A stretch of 64,000 nucleotides of DNA. Source: Streptomyces sp. YIM 121038 (GTDB taxonomy: Bacteria; Actinomycetota; Actinomycetes; Streptomycetales; Streptomycetaceae). The stretch is taken from contig NZ_CP030772.1 of assembly GCF_006088715.1 (NCBI RefSeq), positions 806,001 through 870,000 on the forward strand, in the 5' to 3' direction. The notes beneath the pieces were generated by a model. That model saw only the letters and a list, made by a program, of their open reading frames with translations. It was not told where the DNA came from and did not search any database. The position numbers and the translations under genes were made by a program. Shown here one piece after another: positions 1 through 9,607 of this stretch; the stretch's first letter is position 1, and every line of letters begins with the position of its first letter.

Positions 1-124
1 CAGGGCGAGTGTCTGGGAGGTCTGCTGCAACAGGATCGTCACGGCTCCCCAACGAGGCGAGCAGCCTTTCGGTAGCGGGCCAGGTCCGGGACGGTGAACG
101 AGCGGCCGGGTTACTGAACCGTTT

Positions 125-315
125 TCATCTTGAATGACTGCAGGTCATCAGGGTGTGGATGGCCTGGACGGCAGTGCCGATGCGACGGGTGGAACATCGG
201 GCTCGTCGCAGGAGGCGTCAGGACTTCAGCTGGGCGAAGGCGCGCTCGTCAGGGGCCCTCGGCCGGGCGTGGTCACGGTTGAACTGCTGGTAGTGCTCGG
301 GTTGTTCGCGGTGAT
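125..315 (-). pseudogene. C-terminal remnant of an IS5-type transposase
   Basis: Read on the minus strand, the frame gives a recognisable transposase tail with an ERAFAQLKS motif, a cysteine-containing RRARCS segment and an ending close to IHTLMTCSHSR. A TGA interrupts it where the family normally has Trp (after the QLKS motif). Nothing upstream of the fragment survives because an IS256-type remnant starts on the other strand. It is a dead fragment; the family assignment is from motif memory only. Confidence 0.45.
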
Positions 316-317
316 GT

Positions 318-1202
318 TTGAAGGGGGTGCGGACGGTTGACCCGACGCCCTGGCAGGCGGGGTCGGCCAGGATGAGGATCTGCGCGGCGCTGGACGAGCC
401 GCTGACCGCGTTCCGTACCCGTGCGCTGGATCATGTCCGCTTCCCCTACGTTTACCTGGACGCGACCTACTGCAAAGCGCGGGTGAACCACCAGATCGTC
501 TCGCGGGCCGTCGTGGTCGCCACCGGCATCACCGAGGAGGGAGGCCGCGAGGTCCCCGGCCTGATGGCCGGCGACAGCGAGAGCGAGGCGTTCTGGAAGG
601 AGTTCCTGCGCTCCCTGCGCGAACGCGGTCTGTCCGGGGTCCGCCTCGTCGTCACCGGCCAGCACTCGGGCCTGGTCGCCGCGGTCCGCAAGGTGATGCT
701 CGGCGCCGCCTGGCAGCGGTACAGGGTGCATTTCCTGCGCAACGTCTTCGGCGTGATCGACCAGGACTCCGGGGAGATGGTTGCCGCGACGATCCGCACC
801 GTCTTCACCCAGCCCGCCGCGGAACTCGTGCGCGCCCAGCTGGACACCGTCGCCGACATGCCCGGCGCCCAGTTCCCCCAGGCCAAAGCCATGCTGCTGG
901 GCGCGAAGGAAGATCTGACCGCGTTCGCGGACTTCCCGCCCAGGCACTGGAAGAAGATCCAGTCGACGAACCCGCTGGAGCGGATTGACCGGGAGATCAA
1001 GCGCGGGGCCGACGCCGTCCAGGTCTTCCCCAACGACGACGCACTGCTGCGGCTGGTCACCGCCGTGCTCTTCGAGATGCACGACGAATGGACCGCCTTC
1101 CCCCGCCGCTACCTCCCCGAAGGCAGCATGGAAAGGCTCTACCGTGAGCTCCCCGAAAGCGCCCCGGCACTACCGAACGCCACGGACACGCCCGCCAGTT
1201 GA
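318..1202 (+). pseudogene. IS256-family transposase, N-terminally truncated and catalytically damaged
   Basis: The frame matches the C-terminal two thirds of IS256-family (mutator-type DDE) transposases from about base 375: LDATYCKARVNHQ holds the first catalytic Asp and STNPLERIDREIK holds the Glu. In the second motif the family has an SDAH-type sequence, but here it reads TGQHSGL, so the second catalytic Asp is replaced. The first ~100 residues of a normal ~400-residue protein are missing. Truncation plus the lost Asp means the element should be immobile. Confidence 0.8.
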
Positions 1203-1218
1203 TCCCATACACCACGAC

Positions 1219-1545
1219 AAGGGACACGGTCCCGATCACGGCTCGCAACATACGAGTCGGGCCTTCGTTGCAGTCTGCAGGTCAGCAGGGGTGCAGCAGA
1301 GCATGAGCGCAGTCGGGTCCAGCGCGGACAATGCCGCCGCGGAGAGCTTCAACGCAACGTTCAAAAGGGAAACCCTCCAAGGCCGAAAGAGCTGGCCGAA
1401 CGAGCGCGAAGCCCGACTCGACGCCTTCCGCTGGCTGACCCGATACAACACCAGACGCCGGCACTCCTACCTCGGACAGCGATCGCCAATCGCCTACGAG
1501 GACGTCCTCCAAACAACATCAACTACCCTGGCCCGAGCCGCATAG
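1219..1545 (+). pseudogene. IS3-family orfB transposase, C-terminal fragment
   Basis: About 108 codons match the end of an IS3-family integrase-core transposase. DHGSQHTSRAF is the motif around the second catalytic Asp, DNAAAESFNATFKRE carries the catalytic Glu, and the ending with YNTRRRHSYLGQRSPIAYE is the usual tail. The N-terminal half is absent, so this is a remnant lying directly behind the IS256 fragment. Confidence 0.8.
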
Positions 1546-1564
1546 ACGTGTTCAAAGTCCAGGG

Positions 1565-3787
1565 TCAAGGCCCGTGATAGGACGGGCAGCCCACGCACTG
1601 GAACCGGATCGGAGACGCGTGCCCGCCCGCTTTCACGTTCGACGGCTCGGTGCAGTTCCCGAACGGCACCTGCACCGACCCCCGCAGATAGGCTGTCTGC
1701 GACAGCGGGGTCAGGCGCCCCTTGCGGTCGGTGGTGTGCAGGCGCATCACGTTCACCGCCTCCCGCTTCCGCTTCGCGGTGATCTTGTAATAGGCAGCCG
1801 TGGTGGCCTGCGAACGGTGGTCCATCAGCTCGCGCAGCACGTCCGGGTCGATGCCCGCGTCCGCGTGCCGCTGGCAGAACGAGTGCCGGAACGCGTAGGG
1901 GAAGACCAGGGACTTCTCGAACGGAACCCTCCTCCCGTCCGGCCCGAACTCCTCGGCCAGCAGGACCACGTCCTCATGGTCGGCCCAGGTGCGGATGATG
2001 TGGGCGACCTGCTCGGGCGTCAGGTGCCGCAGCTGGCCGTTCTCACCGGCCGGCGGGAACAGGTACCCCTCGCTGCCGGTGGGCAGGTCCAGCTTCGCCC
2101 GCACGGCCAGCCACCGCTCGATGGTCCCGACGGTCTCCGAGGTGACCGGCAGGTGCCGCCGGTTGCGGCCGGCCTTGCGGTTATCCCAGACCAGGGTCCG
2201 TTCTTTGCCCTGCCGTTTGAGGCAGTTGAGCCGCAACTCGCCTATCTCGTAGGGGCGGCGGCCGGTGTCCCGCAGCAGCTCGTAGACGGCCCGGCACATC
2301 TCGTGCACCTCTTCGGGGGTCATGCGGCCGTGGGTGATGCCCCGGCCGATCAGCTGGATCTGGTCGTCCAGCTGGTAGATGACGTCCTCGGGCAGGGCCC
2401 GCCCGGCCTCGTCCTCCTCGCTCACCTCGTCCGGGGCGACCGCGTGGCTGGGGTGCCGGGCGAAGTAGGCCGACATCCCGCCCAGGTGCCCAGCCGCCCG
2501 GCCGTAGTCCAGGACCTTGAAGAAGAAGCCCATCAGGCCCTTGCGGGCCTTGTTCTTCATCGGGCCACCGTCCAGCTTCGGCAGGTGCCGAAACGCCTCG
2601 ACCACGGCGCCCATGTCGGCGAACGCCAGCACCGCCTCGTCGGCGCCGCCGCCGGGCCGCAGCGCGAGCGCCCGCGCGGCGGTGACGCAGGCACGGTGCC
2701 CGTGTCGGACCTCGCCGGTATTCGGCTTCGTCTCGTCGATCCAGGCGATCAGCACTCTTCGCAGCCACGGCTGGGCCACCTCGGTCAGGTCCTGATCGCC
2801 CGGACGGCTGGTCCGGCCTCCCCGCTTGCCGCGCACCCCGAGCTCGGTGAGGTCCAGCGTCGGCTGCTCGGCAGGGTCGGCGCCGCGGAAACGGGCGAAG
2901 GACGCGGCGACCACGCGGTGACTCTCGCGCAGCAGCGCGTCGATGTTGCTTCCCGAGCGCCCAGGTAGATCGCCGACGGGCAGCACGGCCACGCTGCCGC
3001 ACGTCTCGGCCAGGCGGGCGATCATCTGCCGGGTGGCATACGGGTCGATCTTCTGCCCGCGCGCATCCCGCTGCTGGAGCGCGTACAACACCTCCAGGCG
3101 GGCGAGCGGGTGCAACGGGGCGAGAGAGAACTGATGGACGGACAGGTAAGGGGCCTGCTGGTCCAGCCAGTCGGCCGGCACTCCGGCACCGGCCACCCGG
3201 GAGGCCGGGTGGCGGGTGAAGTGACGGTGATGCTGCAGACACAGGGTGTGCGTACCGCGGCCGTCGTAGCGGCACCCGCGCACCCGGCAGCTGGCCACCG
3301 GCGGGTACGGCTTCTGCCCGGCAACCCACACCTCCAGCGCCGAGTGCGGGTCACGCTCCAGGTGCTTCTGCCGCAACGAGGCGTGCGAGCTGCACAAGCC
3401 CCACGTATGCGAATCGCGCGGGCACCCCTCGACACGGCACCTGGCCCGCACGCCGGTCATCGTCCGGTTCCGCACCGGCACGAAGACCGCCTTGAACTCC
3501 TTCATCGACAGCCCGCTGACCCGCTGGGCCTTCGCACAGGTCGTGCACAGGCTCCTGGCCCGCGCCAGCGCGTCGCACGCCTTCGTGCCGCACCGGTACA
3601 CCCCCGTGCGCGGATGCCCGGCATCGCCGGTGAACACCAGCGTCTGCGGATCCCATTCGCCCTCGCGCCAGCCGTCCACCACCTGCTCGCGCAGCCACGC
3701 CGACCGCTCTTCGGCCCCGGGCGGCGCCCACCTGACTGACCATTCGTCACCGGCTGGCCGCCGGTGGAGCGGTACGACGTTACCCAT
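1565..3787 (-). CDS. Large tyrosine recombinase (Tn554 TnpB-like)
   Basis: A 740-residue site-specific recombinase/integrase. The first ~260 residues carry several Cys/His clusters that look like zinc-binding or DNA-binding modules. The C-terminal third has the tyrosine-recombinase catalytic core: TGRRPYEIGEL with the first Arg, FRHSFCQRHADAG with the HxxR motif, MDHRSQATTAAYY with the second His and the probable nucleophilic Tyr. The ATG at 3787 (MGNVVPLHRR) follows a GGGAGG and is preferred over the longer in-frame start at 3919. The gene overlaps the end of the neighbouring recombinase by 8 bp, as in Tn554 where tnpA is followed by tnpB. A TnpC partner would lie below 1565 but only IS fragments are found there. 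The protein looks intact; its recognition site is unknown. Confidence 0.85.
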   Translation of the reverse strand: MGNVVPLHRRPAGDEWSVRWAPPGAEERSAWLREQVVDGWREGEWDPQTLVFTGDAGHPRTGVYRCGTKACDALARARSLCTTCAKAQRVSGLSMKEFKAVFVPVRNRTMTGVRARCRVEGCPRDSHTWGLCSSHASLRQKHLERDPHSALEVWVAGQKPYPPVASCRVRGCRYDGRGTHTLCLQHHRHFTRHPASRVAGAGVPADWLDQQAPYLSVHQFSLAPLHPLARLEVLYALQQRDARGQKIDPYATRQMIARLAETCGSVAVLPVGDLPGRSGSNIDALLRESHRVVAASFARFRGADPAEQPTLDLTELGVRGKRGGRTSRPGDQDLTEVAQPWLRRVLIAWIDETKPNTGEVRHGHRACVTAARALALRPGGGADEAVLAFADMGAVVEAFRHLPKLDGGPMKNKARKGLMGFFFKVLDYGRAAGHLGGMSAYFARHPSHAVAPDEVSEEDEAGRALPEDVIYQLDDQIQLIGRGITHGRMTPEEVHEMCRAVYELLRDTGRRPYEIGELRLNCLKRQGKERTLVWDNRKAGRNRRHLPVTSETVGTIERWLAVRAKLDLPTGSEGYLFPPAGENGQLRHLTPEQVAHIIRTWADHEDVVLLAEEFGPDGRRVPFEKSLVFPYAFRHSFCQRHADAGIDPDVLRELMDHRSQATTAAYYKITAKRKREAVNVMRLHTTDRKGRLTPLSQTAYLRGSVQVPFGNCTEPSNVKAGGHASPIRFQCVGCPSYHGP

Positions 3788-3985
3788 CGTGTTCCACCCT
3801 CCCCTGCCGGCGCCGGGCTGCCACCAGCTCGATGGCGTCGTGTTTCTCCTGGTCACTGGCGTGCGAGTAGCGGTCCTGGGACGCCGGCGACTGGTGCCCG
3901 GCCAGGTTCTGCCGCACATCCCGCGGCACCCCGTTCCGCCGCCACCGGGTGATCGCCGAGTGCCGCAGCATGTGCGGCCTGGCCC
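3780..3985 (-). pseudogene. Tyrosine recombinase (TnpA-like), 3' part cut off by an IS
   Basis: This is the distal part of the recombinase whose 5' part lies at 4992-5955. It reads RARPHMLRHSAITRW (HxxR catalytic motif) then LAGHQSPASQDRYSHAS (second His and nucleophile Tyr). Removing the 1,004-bp IS and one TA copy restores an uninterrupted frame, GFRARPHMLRH, so the gene was intact until that insertion. Its stop overlaps the start of the downstream 740-residue recombinase. Confidence 0.85.
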
Positions 3986-3987
3986 TA

Positions 3988-4991
3988 GGCACTGTTTCTC
4001 GGATCTCCTGACGTGACATGGGTGTTGGGGTCAGGCTGGGTGTATGGGTCGTGGGGATTTGACGAATGCGGAGTGGGATCGCCTGGAGTCGCTCCTGCCT
4101 CGTGGTGGTGCGCGTGGAGGCCGGTGGAGTGACCATCGGCGGGTGATCAACGGGGTGTTGTATCGGGTGCGGACGGGTGTGCAGTGGCGGGACCTGCCGG
4201 AGCGGTTCGGACCGTGGGAGACGGTCTACAAACGTCATCGCCGCTGGTCGGCGGACGGAACGTGGGCGATGCTGCTGTCTCGCGCCCAGGCGGCCGAGGA
4301 CGCAGAGGGCCGGATCGACTGGGACATCTCGGTGGACTCCACCACGGTGCGGGCGCACCAGCATGCTGCCGGCGCGAGGAAAGCCCCCTCGGCCCCGCCC
4401 CCTCAAAAGGGGGCGGGGCGGGGTACGAACCAGGTCGATCCGGTGGTGCGGAAACTGGTCGTCCGGCTGGAGGAGGTGGTCCGCTCGGCGAATGCCTGGG
4501 ACGTTCCCGCGGCGGGTTCACCACCAAAATCCACCTCGCTGCCGACGGACGATGCAGACCCCTCACCTTTGTCCTGACACCCGGACACTACGGTGACGGG
4601 CCTCAGTTCGAGCGGGTGCTGAGCCAGATTTCCGTGCCCCGCAGCGGAGTTGGGCGGCCACGGAGCCGCCCCGATCACGTGCTGGCCGACAAGGCCTACA
4701 CGTCCCGGAAGAACCGCCGTTACCTGCGACGACGCGGAATCCGGCACACCATCCCCGAACGCCTCGACCAGCAAAGACACCGGCGAAACCGAGGTTCCCG
4801 CGGCGGTCGGCCCACCGGATTCGACAGCGAGCGTTACAAGAAGCGCAACACCGTTGAACGGGCCATCAACCGCCTCAAGGGCTTCCGCGCCGTCGCAACC
4901 CGCTACGAGAAACGCGGCTACATCTACCTCGGCACCATCACCCTCGCAGCCCTCGCCATCTGGCTTCGCACGTGATCCGAGAAACAGTGCC
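3988..4991 (+). mobile_element. IS5-family (IS427-like) element, copy 1
   Basis: A 1,004-bp element bounded by perfect 18-bp inverted repeats, GGCACTGTTTCTCGGATC, and flanked by a TA dinucleotide on both sides (3986-3987 and 4992-4993), consistent with the short TA duplications of the IS427 group. It splits a tyrosine recombinase. A second copy of the same length with identical encoded proteins lies at 15534-16537, so transposition was recent. Confidence 0.93.
4044..4975 (+). CDS. IS427-type DDE transposase made by -1 frameshifting (copy 1)
   Basis: Two overlapping frames encode one transposase. OrfA (4044-4577) carries the N-terminal helix-turn-helix region and the first catalytic Asp (VDSTTVRAHQHAAG). 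The -1 frame carries GGFTTKIHLAADG, the second Asp (VLADKAYTSR) and the Glu region (NTVERAINRLKGFRAV), ending at 4975. The frames overlap at an A_AAG_GGG heptamer (4406-4412) in the correct X_XXY_YYZ phase, followed by a G-rich stretch, so a programmed -1 shift is likely. An identical arrangement in copy 2 argues against a chance mutation in one copy. Confidence 0.85.
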
Positions 4992-5955
4992 TAAACCCCG
5001 CCCGCTTCGCCAGCCGCTTGAACAGCTCGTAGGTGTTGTCGTAGCGCATCGGCCGCCCCAGCGGGGCGCGGAACAGGTTGACGAACACCATGTCGCTGGC
5101 CACCGCCTGCGAGACCGCCTCCCGCTCATAGCGGTACTCGGTGTACAGACCGACCGTGTCCTCCTCCACCGGAATCCAGCGCGGCTGTACCGACTTGGCG
5201 AAGGCATCGTTGCTGTTGACCCGGCGCCTGACGTGGACGTGCGGGCCCTTGACATGGCAGCCCAGCAGCCGCGAGTCGGGCAACAAGTGCATATCCTCGC
5301 GCCGCAGCCCCAGCGCCTCACCGATCCGCATCCCCGTCACCGCGAGCAGACCCACCAAGAAGCGGTCCCTGGCATGCGTCGTCACCGCGAGGAGCTGGTG
5401 GACCTCCTCGTCCGTCAGCCACCCGTAGCCGGGCACCGCCACCCTGAACTTCAGGCGCCGGCCGTCGATCTTCAGGTTCTGGCTGTCCTCGCCCGGATCG
5501 AAGCCCGCCGGGGGAAAACGCAGGAACCGGGGCTCCACCAGCATCGTCACCACCGTGGCCGGAACACCAAGCCCCGCCAGCGAGCACCACCGCAGGAAGT
5601 CGGTCATCGTGTCCGTGATCTGGTTCGCCGTGCCCCTCTCCCGGTAACGCCGCTCAGCCCCGGGCCGACGGCTACGCGGTGCAAGCGGCTCCTCCACCAA
5701 CCACCGCTGAAACGCCATCAGCTGAGCCAGCGACGGCTCAGTCCACTCGACACCGAACTCCATGCACCATGACAGGTACAAAGCGACCCGAGGAGCGTAC
5801 GTCCTGCCGGTGTTGAACTCCCGCCCCGAAAGGAACGAGCACGCCTGCGCGTGCAGCCCGAAGGACTCGTCGACAACCACCCACCGGACACTCCCGTCCG
5901 CCGACACAGCACGCTCAGCCCGGTAGTGACGAGGTAACGCGTCTGCTGTAACCAA
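4992..5955 (-). pseudogene. Tyrosine recombinase (TnpA-like), 5' part
   Basis: About 320 residues before the IS interruption: an N-terminal SAM-like core-binding domain (residues ~30-160, YLSWCMEFGVEW..MAFQRWL) and the start of the catalytic domain with TGMRIGEALGLRREDM, which holds the first catalytic Arg. The start is a TTG preceded by TAAGG. Codon 7 is TTA, the rare Streptomyces leucine codon read by the UAA tRNA. The rest of the gene is at 3780-3985. Tandem order with the larger recombinase matches Tn554-like elements; the pair is probably inactive because this member is split. Confidence 0.82.
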
Positions 5956-6036
5956 CGTGCCTTACCCCCCAGATATCGTGCAGGCAAGTAGAGATCCACC
6001 CTACTTACCTCACATGCCTGAAGGGAATCGGTCACC

Positions 6037-6612
6037 CTAGATAACGAAGACGGTCGCCATCCGCCGGCGACCGGTGTGCTCGCGACTGGACAGCTGGGCC
6101 GAGGGCGGCTTGGGGCCGTCGGCTGCCCGTGCGGTGCGGACCGGCTCCCGCGGATCAGACGGGATCATGTTCACGCCGGTCGCGTCGCAGCTGAGCACCA
6201 GCAGCCGGTCCCCCTCGCTGCCGGCGGCCGGGGCGGACACACCCTGCTGGCAGAAGGCGGGGATGCGGGCGGCGACGCGACAGGCGATCTCCATCAACTG
6301 CCCGGTGCCGGGCCGGCGGCCGGTGGTGCGCTCAAGGTGCGCGCCCGCCCGGCGCAGGGGTGTCTGTGCGGCCTCGAGGGCGACGGCGCGCTGCAGCGGG
6401 GAGGAGCAGACCTGCTGCGGCAGGGACAGGGCGGCGTCGCCGGGGTGCAGGTTGGCCGCACCGGGGGCGCGGTAAGCCATCCCGGTCGCCTCCACCCGGC
6501 CCAGCGTGGTGGCCAGCAGCCGGCGGTGGCTCCGTTCGGCCCAAGGACGCACCACCGTGTCGCTGCCCGTGACGACCTCCACGCGCACCTCGGCGGCGGC
6601 GCGGGCATCCAC
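6037..6612 (-). pseudogene. ISKra4-family transposase fragment
   Basis: The frame resembles the central part of ISKra4-family transposases: LATTLGRVEATGMAYRAPG, then NLHPGDAALSLPQQ, an EAAQTPLRRAGAHLERTTG helix, and VLSCDATGVNM near a catalytic Asp, ending with a relic of the RMATV motif. Both the N-terminal part and the catalytic C-terminal half are gone. It lies immediately upstream (on the minus strand) of the interrupted recombinase. Confidence 0.6.
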
Positions 6613-6959
6613 CTGGGGTAGCGCCGAGGGAAGCCCAAAAGCCGCCAGATCTTGATCGTGGTGGGTCTTTTCAGCTCCGGGTGTGAGCCCCGAGGGCGTT
6701 GACGCGGTTCTCGTACTCGCGGCGGGCCTTCCGCTGGGCCGGGATCGCCGCGGTGCCGTCGAGAGGCTGGCAGCGGTCGAGGAGTTGGCGGTGGACCGCG
6801 GGAGTGGCGGTGAACGGGCCGGGGACCTGGGGCGCGGACATGTAAGGCGCCACCGGGTCTTCTTCCTTGCCCGGTCTGGCTCCTCACCCGACCAGCAAGA
6901 AGGAGGCCCGTCCCCGTACCGGCAGGAAACCCGCGCACCGCGGCACCTCCACGCGCCAG

Positions 6960-7430
6960 GGTGAAGAGGCCGCCCGGGGTCTGCACCACCCGCCCGGCGG
7001 CAGTAGCCTTCTTCAACTGGTGGCGCACCCGCTCCACTTCACGGGACACCGCCTCCAGCCCGAGCCCCTCCACCACCTGCCGACACCGCACCGGACCGGC
7101 CTACGCGGCCAGCACCCCCAGCATCCGCCCCGTGAACTCGCCAGCTTCCTCGGCAGCTTGAATGCCGACGGGACCCGACACCTCCGCTCGCGGGGCCGGG
7201 GCCCGACCCCGACCCGGCCTCGCCGTGCGCCGCCGGGAGCCCGCCTACGACCTGGCATGCCGTCGCCACCCGGGCCAGCTCCTGCTCGCACACCACCAGC
7301 AGCCCCGCGCCCCGCACGGCCTCCCCGCGCAACCGCTCCGCCTCCCGACGGCAGGCCGCCTCCCGCTCCCGCAGCAGCAAGAGCACCTCCCCACAGCCCA
7401 TCCGGCCCCGCCTCACCCACACCAGCTGAT
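6960..7430 (-). pseudogene. Frameshifted remnant of a coiled-coil plus winged-helix protein
   Basis: Three minus-strand frames must be joined to follow one protein. The first part (about 7395 to 7230) has an Arg/Glu-rich helix (REREAACRREAERLRGEAV) typical of a coiled coil. The last part has CRQVVEGLGLEAVSREVERV followed by RHQLKKATAAGRVVQTPGGLFTLA, which looks like a small winged-helix domain seen in many actinomycete IS-associated proteins. The frame changes mean it is broken. Family identity is a guess from sequence texture. Confidence 0.35.
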
Positions 7431-7464
7431 CAACAGCTACCGCAACGAGAAACCCGGCCCACCA

Positions 7465-7761
7465 GACACACACTCGTCACTCAAGAGGAAACGCACCCAA
7501 GCCAAACTCGACCTGGCCGATCGGGTCCTGGCCACCGCACTGCAACAAAACCTCGCCCTGCCGCCCACCGTGCTGGCCCGCCTCTTCGCCGTCAGCAAGG
7601 ACACCATCCGCCACACCACCAGCGAGACCCGGCGCCTGATGAACCAGCACGCACGCACACTCCGGCCCCCAGCGGCACACCTCAACACCCTGGCAGGACT
7701 CCTCGTCCACGCCACCACACACGGCGCGACCCTCACAACAGAGATCAAACCAACGCGTTGA
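7465..7761 (+). pseudogene. Helix-turn-helix remnant of a transposase
   Basis: The frame runs KRKRTQAKLDLADRVLATALQQ.. then LPPTVLARLFAVSKDTIRH (a clear HTH) and an Arg/Leu-rich helix RRLMNQHARTLRPP, ending soon after. This pattern is the N-terminal DNA-binding region of a Streptomyces DDE transposase family, possibly ISAzo13-like. No catalytic domain follows. It ends close to the aldehyde dehydrogenase terminator. Confidence 0.4.
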
Positions 7762-7803
7762 TTCTTTACGGGCCCCAACAAACGCGGGTGGGTGGGCAAT
7801 CAA

Positions 7804-7841
7804 GGGGCCGTGCCCGCGCCGTTCGGCGCGGGCACGGCCCC
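7804..7841 (-). terminator. Factor-independent terminator for the aldehyde dehydrogenase gene
   Basis: A perfect 17-bp stem (7804-7820 paired with 7825-7841) closes a 4-base loop GTTC, 11 bp beyond the stop codon of the minus-strand dehydrogenase. The stem is almost all G-C and is followed on the transcript by only a short T run, usual for Streptomyces terminators. Confidence 0.85.
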
Positions 7842-7851
7842 CCGATGCGGG

Positions 7852-9228
7852 TCAGGCGTCCTTGCTGACCACGACTAGCTTCTGGTTGACGAACTCCTTG
7901 ATGCCCAGGTCGCCGAGTTCACGCCCGTAGCCGGAGCGCTTGATGCCGCCGAAGGGCAGTTCGGGCACCGACTCGTGCATGGTGTTGATGAAGACCATGC
8001 CGGTATGAATGCGGGAGGCCAGGCGCTTGGCCCGGTCGGTGTCGCCGCTGAAGACGGTTCCGCCGAGGCCGTAGTGGGAGTCGTTAGCCAGGGCAACGGC
8101 CGCATCGTCGTCGGGGACGACGTAGACCTGGGCCACGGGGCCGAAGAACTCCTCGTAGTAGGCCGGGTTGTCGCGGTCGATGCCGGTCAGGACAGTGGGC
8201 TGGAAGAAATTGCCCGGGTGCTCAATCGGCTCGTTGCCGTAGTGCAGCGTCGCTCCGTTCTTGAGCGCCCGCTCCACCTGCTCGGCCAGGTCGTCGCGGG
8301 CCGTCTCGGACGCCAGAGGTGCCAGGGTGGTCGACTCGTCCAGCGGATCGCCGATCTCGACGGCCTTGAAGCGTTCGGTGACCGCCGCCAGGAAGTCCTC
8401 CGCAACGTGCTCGTGCACGATGTACCGCTTGGCGGAGGTGCACACCTGCCCGGAGTTGAACAGGCGCGCCTGGGTGGCCACTGCCGCGGCTTGGGCCACG
8501 TCACAGTCGTCCAGGACCACGAACACGTCGTTGCCGCCCAGTTCCATGGTCGACTTCTTCAGGTACTTCGCCGCCTGGGCGGCCACCGCGCTGCCAGCCC
8601 GCTCCGAACCGGTCAGTGCCACGCCCTGCACCCGGTCGTCGGCGATCAGGTCAGCGACCTGTCCGGACGAGATGAACAGGTTGGTGTAGGCGCCGGTCGG
8701 CGCCCCGGCCTCGGTGACCAGCTGCTCGAACGCCTCGGCGCACTGCGGCACGATGCAGGCGTGCTTGACCAGCACAGGGTTGCCCACCGCCATGGCCGGG
8801 GCCATCACCCGGATCAGCTGGTACAGCGGAAAGTTCCACGGTTCCACTGCGACCAGTACGCCCACCGGGTGGGGCTGCACCCAGGCGTCCCCCAGCTGGG
8901 TGCGGTAGGGGACCGGGGCAAGGAACTCCTTCGCGTTCTCGGCGTAGTAGTGCGCGATGTCCGCACATACACGCACCTCGGCTCGGCTCTGCTCGATCAG
9001 CTTGCCCATCTCGGTGCTGATGATCCGGGCAAGGTCCTCGGCGCGCTCAGCGAGCAGGTCACCCAGCCGACGCAGCACCTCAAGCCGCGGGCCGATGTCG
9101 CCTTGCGCCCACGCGGAGTGGAACAGTGCATCGGCCCTTGCCAGGGCCTGCTGGGCCTGCTCGTCGGTGTGCTGCCGGTACTGCTTGACCACTTCGTTGG
9201 TGAACGGGTTCACGCTCTGGTAGGCCAT
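7852..9228 (-). CDS. NAD(P)-dependent succinate-semialdehyde dehydrogenase-like aldehyde dehydrogenase
   Basis: A 458-residue aldehyde dehydrogenase that should oxidise a small aldehyde, plausibly succinic semialdehyde, to the acid in the cytoplasm. The full fold is present: substrate-pocket Asn132 in VEPWNFPLYQ, general-base Glu229 in MELGGND, nucleophile Cys263 in FNSGQVCTSAKR, and the C-terminal PFGGIKRSGYGRELG motif. The ATG at 9228 begins the family's normal N-terminus (MAYQSVNPFTNEVV). The reading frame extends upstream in frame to another ATG at 9327 with a better ribosome site (GAGGAG); that extension encodes the beginning of a short-chain dehydrogenase, so the long form may be a fusion product. 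No pathway neighbours were found; it is flanked by IS remnants. The exact substrate is inferred. Confidence 0.9.
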   Translation of the reverse strand: MAYQSVNPFTNEVVKQYRQHTDEQAQQALARADALFHSAWAQGDIGPRLEVLRRLGDLLAERAEDLARIISTEMGKLIEQSRAEVRVCADIAHYYAENAKEFLAPVPYRTQLGDAWVQPHPVGVLVAVEPWNFPLYQLIRVMAPAMAVGNPVLVKHACIVPQCAEAFEQLVTEAGAPTGAYTNLFISSGQVADLIADDRVQGVALTGSERAGSAVAAQAAKYLKKSTMELGGNDVFVVLDDCDVAQAAAVATQARLFNSGQVCTSAKRYIVHEHVAEDFLAAVTERFKAVEIGDPLDESTTLAPLASETARDDLAEQVERALKNGATLHYGNEPIEHPGNFFQPTVLTGIDRDNPAYYEEFFGPVAQVYVVPDDDAAVALANDSHYGLGGTVFSGDTDRAKRLASRIHTGMVFINTMHESVPELPFGGIKRSGYGRELGDLGIKEFVNQKLVVVSKDA

Positions 9229-9327
9229 GATGCGCTGCCTTCGCTGATGTCGTTCTTCACCGCTGGAGGCGCCGGTGACTACGGCGACGCGGCCTGCGAG
9301 CGGGTTGTTCCGGGGAACAGCTGACAT
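9229..9327 (-). pseudogene. Short-chain dehydrogenase start fused in frame to the aldehyde dehydrogenase
   Basis: The 33 codons read MSAVPRNNPLAGRVAVVTGA followed by SSG and then unrelated sequence into the dehydrogenase. RVAVVTGASSG is the first beta strand and start of the Rossmann glycine motif of a short-chain dehydrogenase. The rest of that gene is missing, apparently lost in a deletion that joined its translation start to the dehydrogenase. A strong GAGGAG precedes the ATG. Confidence 0.6.
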
Positions 9328-9542
9328 GAGGGATCTCCTCGGGGATCGAAGGGGAAACGGGCGAAGAACCGGCGAGCACCGCCGTCGGTGTGGACATTCA
9401 CCGGTCGCCCTGTGTCCGTGCCCCACTAGCCTGACATCGCCGCCAGACCCGCAAGGGGCCTGGAGAACGCCCTGCTGAACCTAGGTCCAGCAGGGCCACC
9501 CTCAAGCAGCCGGGCGTGGCGCTCACGGGGGACACCGGCCTC

Positions 9543-9600
9543 ATGGACCGCAACATCGAGCTCGGGGAATTCCTCCGCGCCCGCCGCGCCCGCCTGGCCC
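9543..9600 (+). pseudogene. N-terminal stub of an XRE-family regulator
   Basis: The first ~19 codons, MDRNIELGEFLRARRARLAL, match the conserved opening of actinomycete XRE-type regulators, which continue with an HTH domain. Here the match stops abruptly where an IS110 remnant on the opposite strand begins (about 9605), so only the stub remains. Confidence 0.45.
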
Positions 9601-9607
9601 TTGGAGG

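Noticed and set aside
1574..2968. A 464-codon plus-strand open frame
   Set aside because: It is the antisense shadow of the large tyrosine recombinase, whose catalytic motifs are clear on the minus strand.
7975..9324. A 449-codon plus-strand open frame
   Set aside because: It is antisense to the aldehyde dehydrogenase, which has all catalytic residues.
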